Part shown: in pieces, positions 33,891 to 45,540 of the stretch
Numbering within the stretch: position 1 is the stretch's first letter
How the letters are laid out: each line of letters starts with the position of its first letter
Assembly: GCF_022376445.1 (NCBI RefSeq)
Contig: NW_025954962.1
Coordinates: forward strand, 1,178,001-1,242,000
Source of the DNA: Fomitopsis serialis
Taxonomy: Eukaryota; Basidiomycota; Agaricomycetes; Polyporales; Fomitopsidaceae
Length of the DNA stretch: 64,000 nt
Direction of reading: 5' to 3'
Notes under the pieces: model-generated
The model's input: the letters and a program-made list of their open reading frames with translations, nothing else
What the model was told of the DNA's origin: nothing
Database searches by the model: none
Made by a program: the position numbers and the translations under genes

Positions 33891-34431
33891 ATGGTCGCAT
33901 ACCTGTGGCTTGTATGGTACGAAGCCCCCGCGAAGGCAGCACCAAGGCACTGGGCCCTTGCGGTCACGTACGAAGCTCATGATCACGCTTACGCGACTTT
34001 CTACGAGGTAATGCGTCCCTTATGTGCCTGGCCACGAGCTGTACTCAATGCGTCCGACAGGTTGCGGGCGACATCACTGGGGCCAGATATCAGCCTCGCG
34101 TGGTGCGCCGAGTACATCTGACCAGCAGACATGGTACTGTTCCGTACGCTGGCAAGCTGCTACTCGGCGACATCACGGATCAGGTCCTTGCCTCGCTCGA
34201 GATGTACAACGAAACAGCTGCTGAGCTTGTGAACGCACACAACAGGAAGCGCAGTGCCCACGAGTCGACATGTCATGACTGGGCTATCATCATTGTACGG
34301 AGCCTCGAAGACGCACTCTTGCTTCCTGCGGTACGGCTTCCCGAAACATGTGCGGATTCAGCATTCACTGATAACTGTGTACTGTTTAGGGCTCTCTGTC
34401 GAGGGTAGAGAAGAGCCCTAGATATGGCTGA
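33891..34431 (+). CDS. Uncharacterised protein, possible papain-like fold (DUF6914-like)
   Basis: Three exons. ATG 33891 reads MVAYLWLVWYEAPAKAAPRH, then WALAVTYEAHDHAYATFYE; after the first intron VAGDITGARYQPRVVRRVHL, YAGKLLLGDITDQVLASLEM and HESTCHDWAIIIVRSLEDALLL; then a last short exon GSLSRVEKSPRYG before TGA 34429. The pattern is a His next to Trp-Ala early (RHWALAV), then a late Cys in a CHDWAIIIV strand-helix. It resembles fungal proteins that keep an H..W and an N/D-C-x-x-W pair (DUF6914 and relatives), which some regard as permuted papain-like folds. That link is inference from pattern only. Joins are in frame, and the gene looks intact. Several related copies are usual in Agaricomycete genomes. 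Confidence 0.65.
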
Positions 34432-35159
34432 GACTGGTCATGGGGTACATGCTCATCATCGGATTAACGAACCTGGCGAGTCTAAGCGCAACACTCAGAC
34501 AAGAATAATGCCTCAAGATCCGTCGTTACTTACGCACCGCTGCTCCACCCGTCTACTGTATTTGGGATTTGTATCATCTTCCGGGCTATTTGGGTGTATT
34601 GTTCGTAGATCAGCTACAGTTACGATTCGCATCGTTGGTTTTTCCGGAACTCCGTTGTTTTCCTGCATTCTGTTACATATAACCTGATCACCACTACTAG
34701 CACAGGAGATTCAACGTCTGGCTATCATTGTACTTCTCGTTGCTCTATACTGCATGTACCTCGTCGTCAAAAGAATTATGTAGACTATGAAATCACTGAC
34801 ACGTTACAACTTAAACGTTAACCGGTGGTTTCAATAAGTCCAGTCTTGTGCTCTTCGACCATCCTTGCAGAACTGGGGTCAGGAACGCCTGGCTGCCACT
34901 GCTAGCCACCGACGCGTTTGAAATTTGACTCGCGACGTCTCGCGTTGAGCACGACCACGTGAGGCGGGACCGTGTAGAACCGTAAGCGCTGGGACGGGCC
35001 CGTGGGTGACAGGATGTGGCTACTATCCTCGCAGTGACAAAGACTCGATCCTCGTCCGCTCAACGTAGACCTACATAAACACGGGCACCCGTCTTCTCCT
35101 TGCGTACAAGCGGGCTTCCAGGTATAATCCAAGACGTCTAGTCCTCACCTCGAAGCGTT
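34432..35159. other. Intergenic, no gene seen
   Basis: About 730 bases; AT-richer in the left half. The minus-strand frame at 34902-35132 shows no family features. Holds the 3' end of the preceding gene and the promoter of the RBR ligase gene. Confidence 0.4.
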
Positions 35160-36882
35160 ATGGCCACACAAACGTCCCCAGGAAGAGCAGGCATCGACCT
35201 CGCGGAATGCGCCTCGTTGCAAGGAGAAGAGTGGGAAGTCCTCGAGGTATCATCAAACCTTCTAGCTTCAAATGGAGGATAACTCACCATGTCGACTTCT
35301 TACAGTCTATCTACCCCGACTGTGTTTCGGGTGACCCCTCGAGTGGGTTGGTGAAGCTGGAGATACCAATAGAGTTCCCAGGACCAAAGGCCGTCTGCCT
35401 GGTGGACGATCGGATACAGTCTTCATCTACAGGTCCTAATCCAGGCCACGCCAGACCCGGGCCATCGTCTGTATCTGTGTCACCGTCCTTGTCCCTCGCG
35501 ACTCTTCCGCCCCTCTTGCTCGACGTTCTCTTGCCAGCAACGTATCCATATAGCCCACCCGTGATACAGTCCCTTCACGCCACACAATCATGGCTTCCGA
35601 TGTGCCTCACGTTGCAACGCAGGCTCCTAGAGCTGTGGCAAGACGGCGAGGGAGTGCTCTACAGTTGGATTGAATGGATACGCAGCGGCGAGTTCCTCGA
35701 GGCGCTCGACATGTGTTCCGAAGTGAATGGAGAGGAAGCCGTCCAGTATGTGCGAATCACACGCCCATGTATCGCTTTTGTTTGACAGCTTTTTTCAACT
35801 AGGATACGCCACCCAGCACCGCACATGTTGGCTCCCGTACTCCAGGCATACGATAAATCCGCCCAGTTGACAAGGTTTTCGCGGACCTCCTATGAATGCC
35901 AGATTTGTCTCACCTCAATAAAGGGGGCGCGTTGTATCTTGCTGTCCTGCTCACACGTGTTCTGTCGTGCATGCCTGGAGGACTTCTGGAGGCTCTGCAT
36001 TACTGAGGGCGACATCGGACATGTAGGCTGTCCGGACCCGCAGTGCATAAAGGCTGGCCGCGAGGCGAACGAGGAGGATGTGAGGAGAGTTGTTACGGAA
36101 GAGGAAGTCCGGCGCTGGAAATGGTTGCGGGAGAAGCGCGAGCTAGAGAAGGGTGTGTTGCTGCGCTTCGTCAGTGGGCACAGGAGCTCATCAACCTTAT
36201 TCAGATCCGAGTATCATCCACTGCCCTCTATCCTTCTGCCAAACGCCCGTACCCAAGCCCCCTAACGTGGATGATGGCAGTGGGTGGGAGCGCTTGCGAG
36301 AATGTCCAGATTGCGGCTACTCCTTCTGCGCTTACTGTAAGCGGACATGGTGAGCCCAGCACCCCTGTGGCACTGTACAAATGGACGCTGACCGTGACCC
36401 CTCCCGTGTTCCAGGCATGGGCCGCTGTCCGACTGCCCAGTAGCCTTGACGGAGTCATTCACGCTGCAATACCTGGCACTGCCTGAGGGCTCTTCCGGGC
36501 GAGAGCTGCTCGAGCGACGCTTTGGGAGAAACAACATCCGCAAGCTCGTCGCCAGATATGAGGAGGAGCAGGCGAACGAGCAGTGGCTCGAGAGCTCTAC
36601 GATGTCGTGCCCCAGCTGTTTCGTTCACGTCGAGAAGTCGCTGGGGTGCAATCACGTAGGTCGAGTGACTGCGCGGCGTGCGGCTCATTGCTGATGTCAT
36701 GGTTCTAGATGACCTGCGCAAAGTGCAAGACCCACTTCTGCTACCGGTGCGGGGACAGGCTGCAGGCGAACAACCCCTACGTGCACTTCAGCACTCCCGG
36801 CCACCGGTGCTACTCGAAGCTGTTTGACTTTCAGAGCATCGACGACGAGTGGCAGCCTGTAGAGGGATTCGACGTTTTGTAG
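35160..36882 (+). CDS. RWD-RBR E3 ubiquitin ligase (RNF14/Itt1 type)
   Basis: A ring-between-ring ubiquitin ligase. ATG 35160 reads MATQTSPGRAGIDLAECASL, then EEWEVLE/SIYPDC starts the RWD domain (residues about 20-180, with the YPYSPP motif at 35545). RING1 is YECQICLTSIKG..CSHVFCRACLEDF..CPDPQC at about 35890-36050. The IBR follows (CPLSFCQ, then CPDCGYSFCAYCKRTWHG). RING2 is CPSCFVHVEKSLGCNH/MTCAKCKTHFCYRCGD; the Cys in LGCNH is the expected acceptor of ubiquitin. It ends GFDVL before TAG 36880. Introns inside RWD, before RING1, in IBR and in RING2 all keep frame; the gene is intact. The human homologue RNF14 and yeast Itt1 act on stalled translation factors; a similar role here is inference. 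Confidence 0.93.
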
Positions 36883-37280
36883 GCGGAATATATTTGTGCG
36901 GTGACCTGTGCGAGGCGGCCGGCTAAGAGCAAAGGCAGAGGCCGGGGCTGGACTGCGCCCCTGAGCCACTTGAAATCGAGGAGCGGTGTGGCGACGCTGG
37001 GATCGGCCGCGTGTTCAAAGTCCGCTGCCGGATGCGGTAGCGCCGACTGGGGACCGACGGCGGGATTTTCGTGCACCTCGACCTCGACCTTGACCTATAT
37101 CTTGGCCTGTCTCTCCTTGTTTTCTGTCGACGACCAGCCTCCTTCCTCTCTTTCCCGAGGCTGCGCGGGGCCTGCCCGGATACCACTTTGTCCATACCCC
37201 CAAGCTACCTCATACCCGCGCTGTGTCCCTAACTCCCCCGACAACTGTATTACACCCCATCTACCGACAGGACAAGGACA
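36883..37280. other. 5' leader and promoter of the KH-domain gene
   Basis: About 400 bases, pyrimidine-rich toward the right end, as in many strongly expressed fungal promoters. No gene seen. Confidence 0.4.
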
Positions 37281-40200
37281 ATGGAGGTTTACACCACATC
37301 ATTTACTTACCCCCGCCGCTCACGACCCGCTCATTCACCCACCAACTCTCTTGAATTCCCCGCCGCGAACGAACTCAGGCGCGCCGGGTCGTATTCGTCC
37401 CTTCAACAGTACTCCCCCAACAATAATTATCCCGATGCGCAGGCGACTGTGTCCTCACCGAACTATGAAGAGGTACAAAAGCTTGCCATGATAGCCATGA
37501 GTCTCCACGGCGTGCATGTCTCCTTCGCTTCCGCAGACCAGGGCCGCGCGTGGAACTTCCAGATCTCAGGGGTGTACCAGCAGGTCATGGTAGCTAGGGG
37601 ACTCATTCTCAAGGACTGTCCTACCCAAGTGAGCCGGCTAGCTTCACTGCGCGTCGTACTCGATCCGTGCTAATCGTTCGCTCAGAATCGCGCCAGCATC
37701 AAGTTGGCGCGCTCTGACATCCTCGACTCGATCGCTTCGAAGCCGGCCTTGAAGCCAGAAGTGCGTCGGCGCCTGGACGACATCGCCTCCCAGACACTCG
37801 CCCACATTGCGGTTGTGCAAAGTGCTCTCCCGCTGTCTACGCGTACTCTGCCCGACGGAATCAGTAATAGCGCTGGGTGGTCTGGCCTGGAGACGGAGCG
37901 TATCTGCGAGCTGGTGATCACAGGCAATGGCGACTCTGTCGACCTGGCTCGCGTCCGGCTGCTGGTGATGCTGGACGAGCTGGTGCGTGGGATTGATATC
38001 TTAAGTGACCTGAAATTGAATGATTGTATTCACAGAGCGGTCTGCACGCCGAAGCTTGCGAGATTGAGCGCTCGTTTCACGCTGTCGTTGCGGGTAGGAA
38101 GCGCTCCGTGCTTCAGTCCATCCAGGAGGAGACCGCGACGAACATCTATCTACCTTCCCCGTTGCAGGGCATGATTGGCCCCGACTTCGGGCAACCCCGC
38201 GCCAATGCGTCGCCATCTGTGCAAATTGCTAAACTGAACGCTAACACCATCTGGATCACTGGAGAGTTCTTCGGCGTCCAGCGGGCGCGTGACATGCTCG
38301 TTCAAGTGGCAATGACCAAGGTATGCCGTCTCAAGCTCGATTTAGTTTGTACTCGCTGACACCACCGTTGTCAAAAGAGCAAGCAGATCTTGTCGAAGGA
38401 TAGTGCTATGCTGCCCCGTAAAATGGATTGGATGATCACGGAGCGCGCCGATGATCTCAAAGCACTCATGCACGACAACGCTACCTACATCGAGTTCCCA
38501 GCCGTTGGTAGCGCCAACAGTCTTATGACCGTGTATGGCGACCACAGGGTGAACATTCAGAGGACTATTCGAGCTGTCATGCAGCTGGTATGTGCACGCT
38601 CCTACCTTCTGTATACGGTGTCTTATATTTCGCAGGCTTGTCAATTCTATGTCGCGTCTCTGTGGCTGCTCCCTGCTCAGTTCAACGTCTTGATGCCCTC
38701 GGCTACGTTGAACCCGACGCAGGTCACGACGATCCTTCAGTCGATATCCTTCGCATCTGGCGCGGAAGTCATTTTCAAGGGTATGTGCTTCGAGATGCAC
38801 GGTCTAGAGCACGAAGTGAGGGCAGCGGTCACCATGCTCCTCGACCTCGAAATCGTCAAGGTGAGAGCATCTACATCTTCGATCTCGAATGCGAAGCTCA
38901 ATACGTCCTGTACAGCAATTCCACCATGAGATTCGATTCCAGATCGAGTTGGCCAACGAGCACCGCGAGTTTATCAGTGGCAAGAAGAACGGTAAAATCA
39001 ATAAGATCATGCAGACTACGAACGTCAAGATCAAGTTCGAGACCCTCAACGAGCACAACTTCCTCATCGACATCTCGGGCAACGACGCATCAGTCTTGCA
39101 GGGCTTAACCTTGCTGCAGGAGGAATTGCCCGCCGAAATATCCTTCCACGTCCCAGAGTCGTACCACAAGCGCATCATTGGTGTCGGAGGTCGCAGCATT
39201 CAGCGTATCATGAAGAAGTATGGTGTGTACGTGAAGTTCTCAAACGCGGAGGAGTTCGCGGCCACCGGCGGTTACAACGACAACGAGGACAACGTCATTG
39301 CGAGGACCCCGGCGAAGAATGCCATGAATTTAGAGAACCTCAAGCAGTCCGTCATGGAACTCGTAAATCCGAAGGTATATCCCACGTCTTCAGCGCCGTC
39401 ATGCTTCGTGACTGATGCACTTCTGCAGGACAAGGATTATATTAACGAGACAGTCTCCATTCATCGCAAGTATCATCGTACGCTGCTTGGCGAGAAGAGT
39501 ATCTTCATCCGTGACATTGAGGCGAAGACGAACTCCCAAATCCGGTTCCCGGACAAGGAGACTGCATCGGATCTTGTTACGATATTCGGGCCAGAGTCTC
39601 AGGTCCATATCGCCGCAACTATGCTGCTCGTGAGTAATTTGCACGCCTTCTCAAGCTGACACACTAACATCTTGACAGGACCATGTACCGTTCGAGGCCG
39701 ATATGGCTGTGCCTGCTCACCCCGAACTTGCTCGCATCTGCGCTTCCCCTGACTTCGCCGCTTTCACCGACCAAGTCAAGCTCGAGCTGCAAGTGGTCAT
39801 TTCGCCCAACGTGAAGGTTCCTTCTCCTGGACCGGGCGTGGATGCGCCGTCCGATTGCTCCTTCAAGTTCAGATGCCAACGAAGCAACAGCGACTTCTTG
39901 GTTACTGCCCGCGAGATGCTCGAACAATTCTTGATTAGCCATAACGCCCATGTCTATCCGTCTGCGACGTCCCGCACTCACCAGCGCACCGACTCTTTCA
40001 CGGACGCATTCCCGCACTTCGACAGCAAGGTTCTATCTACGGCAAGGACTCGTCACCAAAGTAAGTGTCCTCTTCGCAGTTTTTCTAGTTCCCCGCAAAT
40101 TAACCAATGGCGCAGATTCGGCCGATCTTGGACGTCCTTCCGAGGCTATGATTGACAGGCGTCTGCGTCTTGCGAGCTCATCGCCAGATGTCAAGGCCCT

Positions 40201-40802
40201 CTTCCACAACAACACTCATCACTCCCCGGCGCCTTCATACATCTACCATTTGGAAGAAGAAGACGATTATGAGACGCAGACGAACTACATTCCAGCCCAC
40301 GCTAACGATTACTGGACCCCTCTGCCTCCGATTGTAAGTCTCCTCATGTCAGGTGGTGTCTTGAATACGTCATTGACCGCGGATATAGGGCTCCGGCGTA
40401 CCTTCTCGTGCTCGAGGCGAGGATTCTCTCAAGCGTGGCTCTGACTCCTTGCTAGAGGCCAAGCTCAAAGACCAGCTGGCGAAGCCTAGGTCGCTCACGA
40501 ACCGCGCTCAGTCCCTCGACCTAACCTACTCACTGACACGCATCAACGAGGTCCCTCGCTCCTCAGGTCTGTCGCGCCCCGACTCCCCGGAGACGGGCAC
40601 GGGCACTGGCACAGGCACCGGTGGAAGTTCTAGCCCAATCTCCGCAACTGTGCCGTTGTTCCCCAGCGTGTATGGCCCGCCTTCGGGCTCGCGTGGCGCT
40701 GTGGTGGGCAACAGCGAGCACTCCATGAACCGCGGCGCGCTCGGCATGGATCAGGAAAGCATGGACGAGGTGACGAGGGTCATCTCCAACCTCGGTCTCT
40801 AA
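37281..40802 (+). CDS. Multi-KH-domain RNA-binding protein (BicC/vigilin-like)
   Basis: A long protein built from repeated KH folds. ATG 37281 reads MEVYTTSFTYPRRSRPAHSP. KH-like units show as alternating helix-strand blocks: CELVITGNGDSVDLARVRLL, AVVAGRKRSVLQSIQEETAT, NTIWITGEFFGVQRARDMLV, a clear GxxG unit ISGKKNGKINKIMQTTNVKIKF (GKKNGK), another at RIIGVGGRSIQRIMKKYGV (GVGG), and RTLLGEKSIFIRDIEAKTNS (GEKS). The C-terminal third is disordered with a Gly-Thr run (GTGTGTGTGG) and ends ESMDEVTRVISNLGL at 40802. About nine introns, all in frame; no breaks. Fungal homologues exist but are largely unstudied; mRNA binding is inferred from the folds. Transcribed toward the rhodanese gene. Confidence 0.88.
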
Positions 40803-41412
40803 GCTGCTTGAACATCGCCCTGCCTGAGCTGCGGTTGGGAGGCTCGACGCTTCCCTCTTTGGCGGAAATTACGGTGCCACTCTCGACTCAAAATGCTTTC
40901 GACTTCGACATGAGCAAAATCCATGGACTTGACAATTACGGACCAGTGCCGTGGCGTCTTCCGTTCAGTTCCCTCTATCTATCTCATTAAGCTACAACGC
41001 ATCATCTCCGCCCCTTTGCTCTCAATTTCACTAAGCACAACCCATCCCGTCCCTCTGTCCTGCTCGAACTGCTCCCATCTTACACTACACATGCCTTATT
41101 ATAGAGTGCCATCCCCTCTATCTACTCATCGCTCGTCTGCTAGTTTTATGGTGTCAACGCTGTCCTGCCTGCGTCCGATACATGTATCATATGGATGACA
41201 TCCGGTGGTGGGCTGGTTCGTGTTATACATATTGCTTCCTGAGCTCCCTGTTGTGTGTACCACACGGTTCGACTACAACCCCTGATTTCGATGAGATGTT
41301 CGTCTCGTGCGGGATAACATGATGAATGTCGAACGCATTCAGAATGAGCAGGCTAGTCGGTAAACCGGTAATGTGCTGCTCTGCTATGCACGTGTTACAT
41401 CCTCAAGTCCAC
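40803..41412. other. Convergent 3' flanks (KH gene / rhodanese gene)
   Basis: About 610 bases between two genes that point at each other. No gene; should contain both polyadenylation regions. Confidence 0.45.
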
Positions 41413-42058
41413 TCAGGATGAAGGGGGCTTGATGCCCTCTCGTGACGTCCAATCGAGCCAAGAGCCCTGGTAGTTGAAGATGCTGCAGAGGGAGTGAGTT
41501 CAGCTCGATGACTGATCGCAGGGAACAACGCATACTTCGTATAGCCGTTCCGCTTTGCTAGGTCGCATGCGGTCGCGCTCCGCTTGCCACTACGGCAGTA
41601 AAATACAACCTCCTGATCATGCCTCGGCTTCTCAAACCCGAACTTCTGCTTGAAGGTTGCCGCATCCAGGTGGAGAGAGTTGGGGATGCCGGACAGCGGG
41701 AGGTTCACCGACGAAGGGATAGAACCCTGAAGTACCTCATCTGGCTCCCGAACATCAATCAAGTACTTGTCCTGAACAACTGAATTATGAGCTCAGGAAG
41801 GTGATGGGAATGAACAAACCCTACCGGACTGGGTTGCTGGGTCTTCGGCTTGAGTTCCTCGTACGAGAGTATCCGGGCGTCCCAGTCTCGGCGCAAATCA
41901 TCCTGGGCATCAAGCTGCTTCTTCAGCTCGGACTTGGGCTTCGTCGAGTTGAAGCGCACAACGGGGGCCAGGCGAGGAAGGGCGACCCTCGCGCTCAACG
42001 CGGGGCTTGAGCGTGCGAGGCCCATGGCCGCGGTTCGTGAGAGCGCAACTCGAAACAT
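41413..42058 (-). CDS. Mitochondrial single-domain rhodanese
   Basis: Sulfurtransferase of the Rdl1/TSTD1 type. ATG 42058 starts a mitochondrial presequence (MFRVALSRTAAMGLARSS, Arg/Ser/Ala-rich, ending near APVVRFNST). After an intron the domain reads KYLIDVREPDEVLQGSIPSS, VNLPLSGI, EVVFYCRSGKRSATACDLAK; CRSGKR is the active loop with the catalytic Cys. The last exon is IFNYQGSWLDWTSREGIKPP..-stop, matching the Y-x-G-S-W-x-D-W family ending. TGA at 41413-41415. Three exons, GT..AG, intact. It starts 1.1 kb from, and divergent to, copper transporter copy 1. Confidence 0.92.
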
Positions 42059-42468
42059 GGCGAAATTTTATGGGAATGACAGGAACACAGGAATGGATAT
42101 GAGGAGATGCGCAAGAGGACAGGCCGATGGGCAGCGAGCGGCCTGGTTAGAGAGCGGCGGCGTGGATTCCGAATTCTGTCACCACCATCGCCCGCACATG
42201 GCGTCACGGAGACACGGTCAGGTGACCGAGGGCCGGTGGCCCGGGTCCTGCACAGGTGCTCCTGGGGGCTCCGGCGGCCGCGCGATCTCACGATTGGCCA
42301 GCGCACAATTGCCTCACAGCACGCAGTGCAGTCACGCCCTCCCGTCCTTCCCTCTCCTCCCAGCCTCTCTGCTCTCTCCCTTTACATGCCACTCCACCCC
42401 CCGTCCTTCTAGCCTGCCCGCCCTCGATAATCGGTGCGATTTTCGCTTTGCTCTGCATGCGCCGGGAC

Positions 42469-42495
42469 GAGTGGGAGCGCAGCCTCACGAAGCTC
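42469..42495 (+). repeat. Upstream block of CTR cassette, copy 1
   Basis: Twenty-seven bases (GAGTGGGAGCG ... GAAGCTC) are identical to 48327-48353. It lies about 700 bases before CTR copy 1; the partner lies about 790 bases before CTR copy 2. Part of the segmental duplication. Confidence 0.85.
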
Positions 42496-42759
42496 GTCCC
42501 GAATTCTGCTGACACTCACTACCGTAGGCGTTGACTCGCTGCTGCGAACATCGGCCGCCGAACACGTTCACACAGCTGTCCTCAGCTTGACTCTCGTTGT
42601 TGGCACTCATTTCAGCATACGCTGTCCTCCGCGCACATCTCACCCATCTTGCATCTCACAGTTTGGTGTGCGCGTTCAGCTTTCAGCTACGTCAGTGCTC
42701 TGGAATGCCAGAATGCACATATGGAGGTAGGCCATCAGATCTTAGTGTTTGGCTCACTC

Positions 42760-42832
42760 GGGCAGAGGAGGTGCGAGCGTCGTTCTCCGAATCCTCCCCT
42801 GCCCGCCAATCATCTAGTCCCTCTTTGTCAAT
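42760..42832 (+). repeat. Upstream block 2 of CTR cassette, copy 1
   Basis: A 73-base stretch beginning GGGCAGAGGAGGTGCGAGCG aligns without gaps to 48611-48683, with about 61 matches by eye. The spacing to the next CTR start is 357 and 455 bases. Confidence 0.8.
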
Positions 42833-43188
42833 GCTCGTCAAACAGTGTCAGACGCTGGCGGCTCAGAGATGCTCTCTATCGTAGACGTTTGCACGTCTCC
42901 GCCTACAAGTGGTGGTTATCAACCTCACTAAACTTGCTGTCGCTGCCGACCGCCTCCACCCCGGTTCGTATTGCGAGGACTAGAGTTACCGGGCAATCTG
43001 GCCGTACTCACTGCCCGTCGATGTCTCACCGTCCGGCGTCTTTGCCGGCGCACTGCCCGCGAATCCTCTGCCACCCAAGCCTTTGTGTCTGTTTGTCCCT
43101 CTCGGAAATCGCCGCGTGCACGTGCTGGGCTGCCATCTAGGGCGTCGCAGTGGCGACACTTGGTCGTTCATCGAGGACTCTTGCAATC

Positions 43189-43973
43189 ATGGACATGCCA
43201 ATGACTTCCACCGCCTCTGCATCCATGGTGTCGTCCACCTCCGGCTCGATGAACATGGACGACATGATGATGGTTCCCTACCTTCACTTCACCGGAGGTG
43301 ATAACCTCTTCTTCAAGACGTTGACCCCTTCCTCGCATGGCGCGATAGTTGGTGCCTGCATTGTCCTTGTAGCCTTCGCTATCTGCGAGCGTTGGTTTGC
43401 TTCTGTACGCAGTTGCCTGACTGTTCACTGGCGTCAGAGGTAGTAGATGTTGTCAACGCATCGTATCATTGGTACTGATCTCGCTGAGCAGAGCCCTCGC
43501 TATCGCAGCAAACAGGACAACAGCCCTGAGAGGTCCACCACCTCGACGCCTACGAAGAACGAGGACGCTTGCTGCGATGTGGAGGAGGTCAACATCGACA
43601 GTCTATCGGTCAAGCACAGCAGGCACTCATTCGCCTTCGCCGTGCCTCCCGCAACATTGAGCCCTTCATCCTATCGCACGATCTTCCCCGTGGCGCTCTC
43701 TACGCCCTCCAGGCGTTCCTGGCCTATACGCTTATGCTAGCTGTCATGTGCGTCAGGTTGCATGTTGCGTTTTGATGGCGCCCCATGTTGGCCCCATGCA
43801 TTCGTTCCCGAGTCGAGCGCGCATGCTGATGATGACTTGGTCATTTTACTTATTCTTGCAGGACGTTCCAGGCGGCGTACATCATCTCGATCATCGTTGG
43901 GTTGGGTGTGGGCGAAGTCTTCTTTGGTAGATTGGGAACTGGTGACAGTGGATGCGTTTCCGTAAGGATTTAG
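43189..43973 (+). CDS. CTR copper transporter, copy 1, frame broken in exon 2
   Basis: Same family and exon plan as the intact copy at 49138. Exon 1 (43189-43439) has the Met-rich head MDMPMTSTASASMVSSTSGS, MNMDDMMMVPYLHFTGGDN and TM1 VGACIVLVAFAICERW. Exon 2 (43492-43747) should carry a cytosolic loop (STPTKNEDACCDVEEV) and TM2 with MxxxM (LMLAVM). Exon 3 (43862-43973) has TFQAAYIISIIVGLGVGEVF with the GxxxG pair, then TAG. Exon 2 is 256 bases against 255 in copy 2: two frame shifts lie at about 43515-43530 and about 43620-43655. As given, translation stops in the loop before TM2, so it is either a pseudogene or affected by local sequence errors. Its head has fewer Met-Ser repeats than copy 2. 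Confidence 0.88.
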
Positions 43974-45506
43974 GGACGTTTCTTTGGCTCTAACCGGCTT
44001 CAGGCGGAGTCTAAATGTAGTTTAGAGCCGCATTCCAGATCCGTAACACATGTTTAGAAGCCAAGACAGGTATTCTTCACCTGCTACTGGATTCACGGTG
44101 GCCTCCCTTGCGTACTGGTATGCCTCGCACTACAAATAAAGGGTGTGTGTGTGTGCAATGGCACAAGGAGCTGTGAGTAATACATTTGTTTCGAGCCATA
44201 TGTGTCATGGTTGCTGTAAGTATTCGTCCATCGCACGAGGAATGGACCGGATACCCAATACTAGTCAACAATGGAATCAAAGCGAAATCATTGCGAAGAC
44301 CTCATTGCCAATGCTTCGGCGCAGTGCACGACCAGCGGTGAGCATTACATACAGATTTCGAGCGCAGGCGGTTGCATGACCAGTGGTGGGATCGGCGGTG
44401 GCAGTGGCGAAAGGGTGTAGCCAACTTGTTTGCGCTCGGCCAGGGTGCTGTGTCTGACAGAAATTGCTAACCATAGAGTCACAGGCTGTGACGAGCTCAC
44501 TGACAATATTTCAGTTCTTTGAATATGACATGCCCGGCCGTGGTGACCTGTTCAACTTGTTGCTCATTGGACGGTGTCACTGTGAGTCGTCCCTTCTCGA
44601 CTAACTTACATGGCAGCTAACTGCCGACTCGTGTCGCTTTTCAGCCACATGGAACACACGTAGTGGCTAGATGATTCAGTAGTACCGAGAGTTCATGAAC
44701 ATTCGCGAACTTGGGCGCAGCTCAAGTGACTTGGGCCGAAGCCCGAGCTCGCGCGCCGGCGCGTTGAACTTGAAGCTCTCGCACCCAACGGCTACTTGAA
44801 TGAATCGAGCTCACCCGGCTTACTACACAGAGAATGAGACAACCATGATGATTCCTTGATAACTTCGCCATTTTGAGGCATCTGCAAATAAGAGTTTGAT
44901 ACACATACGCAAAAACGAAGCACAGTAAGTACCGGGATCGCAAGGGTAGCATAAGCGCCCGCATACATCGCGCGAGCGCCCAATGCTCACTGTGCTCGTA
45001 GATCCGTCGTTTGTTCCTCTTTTATGTTTCTTTTCTCTCGTCTTACTCATCCTCGACTCGACTCTACTCCTTTCTATTCCACTATAAACTGTACTCAGAG
45101 TGGCACCAGAGTCATTACCGGTGCCAAGTACTAGGCTCACCACTCACCTACTTTGTTCGTTGACTCATGACCGTACGGTATCGTAGTGGCTCACGTCTCG
45201 AATAGTCGCGGTATACATAAGCACTATACGTCTTGAGAGCTTGAGGCCCAAGCAATGATACGACGACTTTCGCCGTGACTCACTCGCCGCCCGTCCGAGT
45301 ATCGCCCACCTTCTCGTGTATACCCGCTTCGACGGCGGCGGCCGCCCGCTCAGACTCACCCGCAACATCGCTCGCGTCGCCGAACCCGGCTACCTCACAA
45401 TCCACCATGGCCCAGTACCCATATCGTGGACAACGACTGACCAGAAACGGCAATCCGGCAAATGCCGACACCCGGTGAAGCCTCCCAAACCGACTCTAAA
45501 GGCTCC

Positions 45507-45540
45507 ATCAAGCAAGGGGGTTTGGACCCCCTTGCTTGAT
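45507..45540. repeat. Perfect inverted repeat, 15-base arms, 4-base loop
   Basis: The arm ATCAAGCAAGGGGGT (45507-45521) is followed by TTGG and the exact reverse complement ACCCCCTTGCTTGAT (45526-45540). Outside it, CTCTAA and TTAGAG are a further short mirrored pair. It could form a stable stem-loop; no gene context explains it. Confidence 0.9.

Larger units (their letters stand above)
42059..43188. other. Divergent promoter region upstream of CTR copy 1, duplicated sequence
   Basis: About 1.1 kb between the rhodanese start and CTR copy 1. From about 42302 it shares blocks with the region upstream of CTR copy 2: 42302-42317 with 48174-48189, 42469-42495 with 48327-48353, and 42760-42832 with 48611-48683. 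No gene was recognised. A TTTGCTC motif at 42447-42453 is not conserved in the other copy. Confidence 0.6.

Noticed and set aside
42447..42453. TTTGCTC, similar to a yeast copper-response element
   Set aside because: Not present at the matching place upstream of CTR copy 2, and seven bases recur by chance.
42454..42512. Conserved peptide RDEWERSLTKL upstream of both CTR genes as a separate gene
   Set aside because: The DNA block is identical, so every frame is conserved; no start, splice or downstream reading supports a gene. Kept only as a finding about the block.
44139..44155. Short GT dinucleotide run
   Set aside because: Ordinary microsatellite, too short to be of interest.
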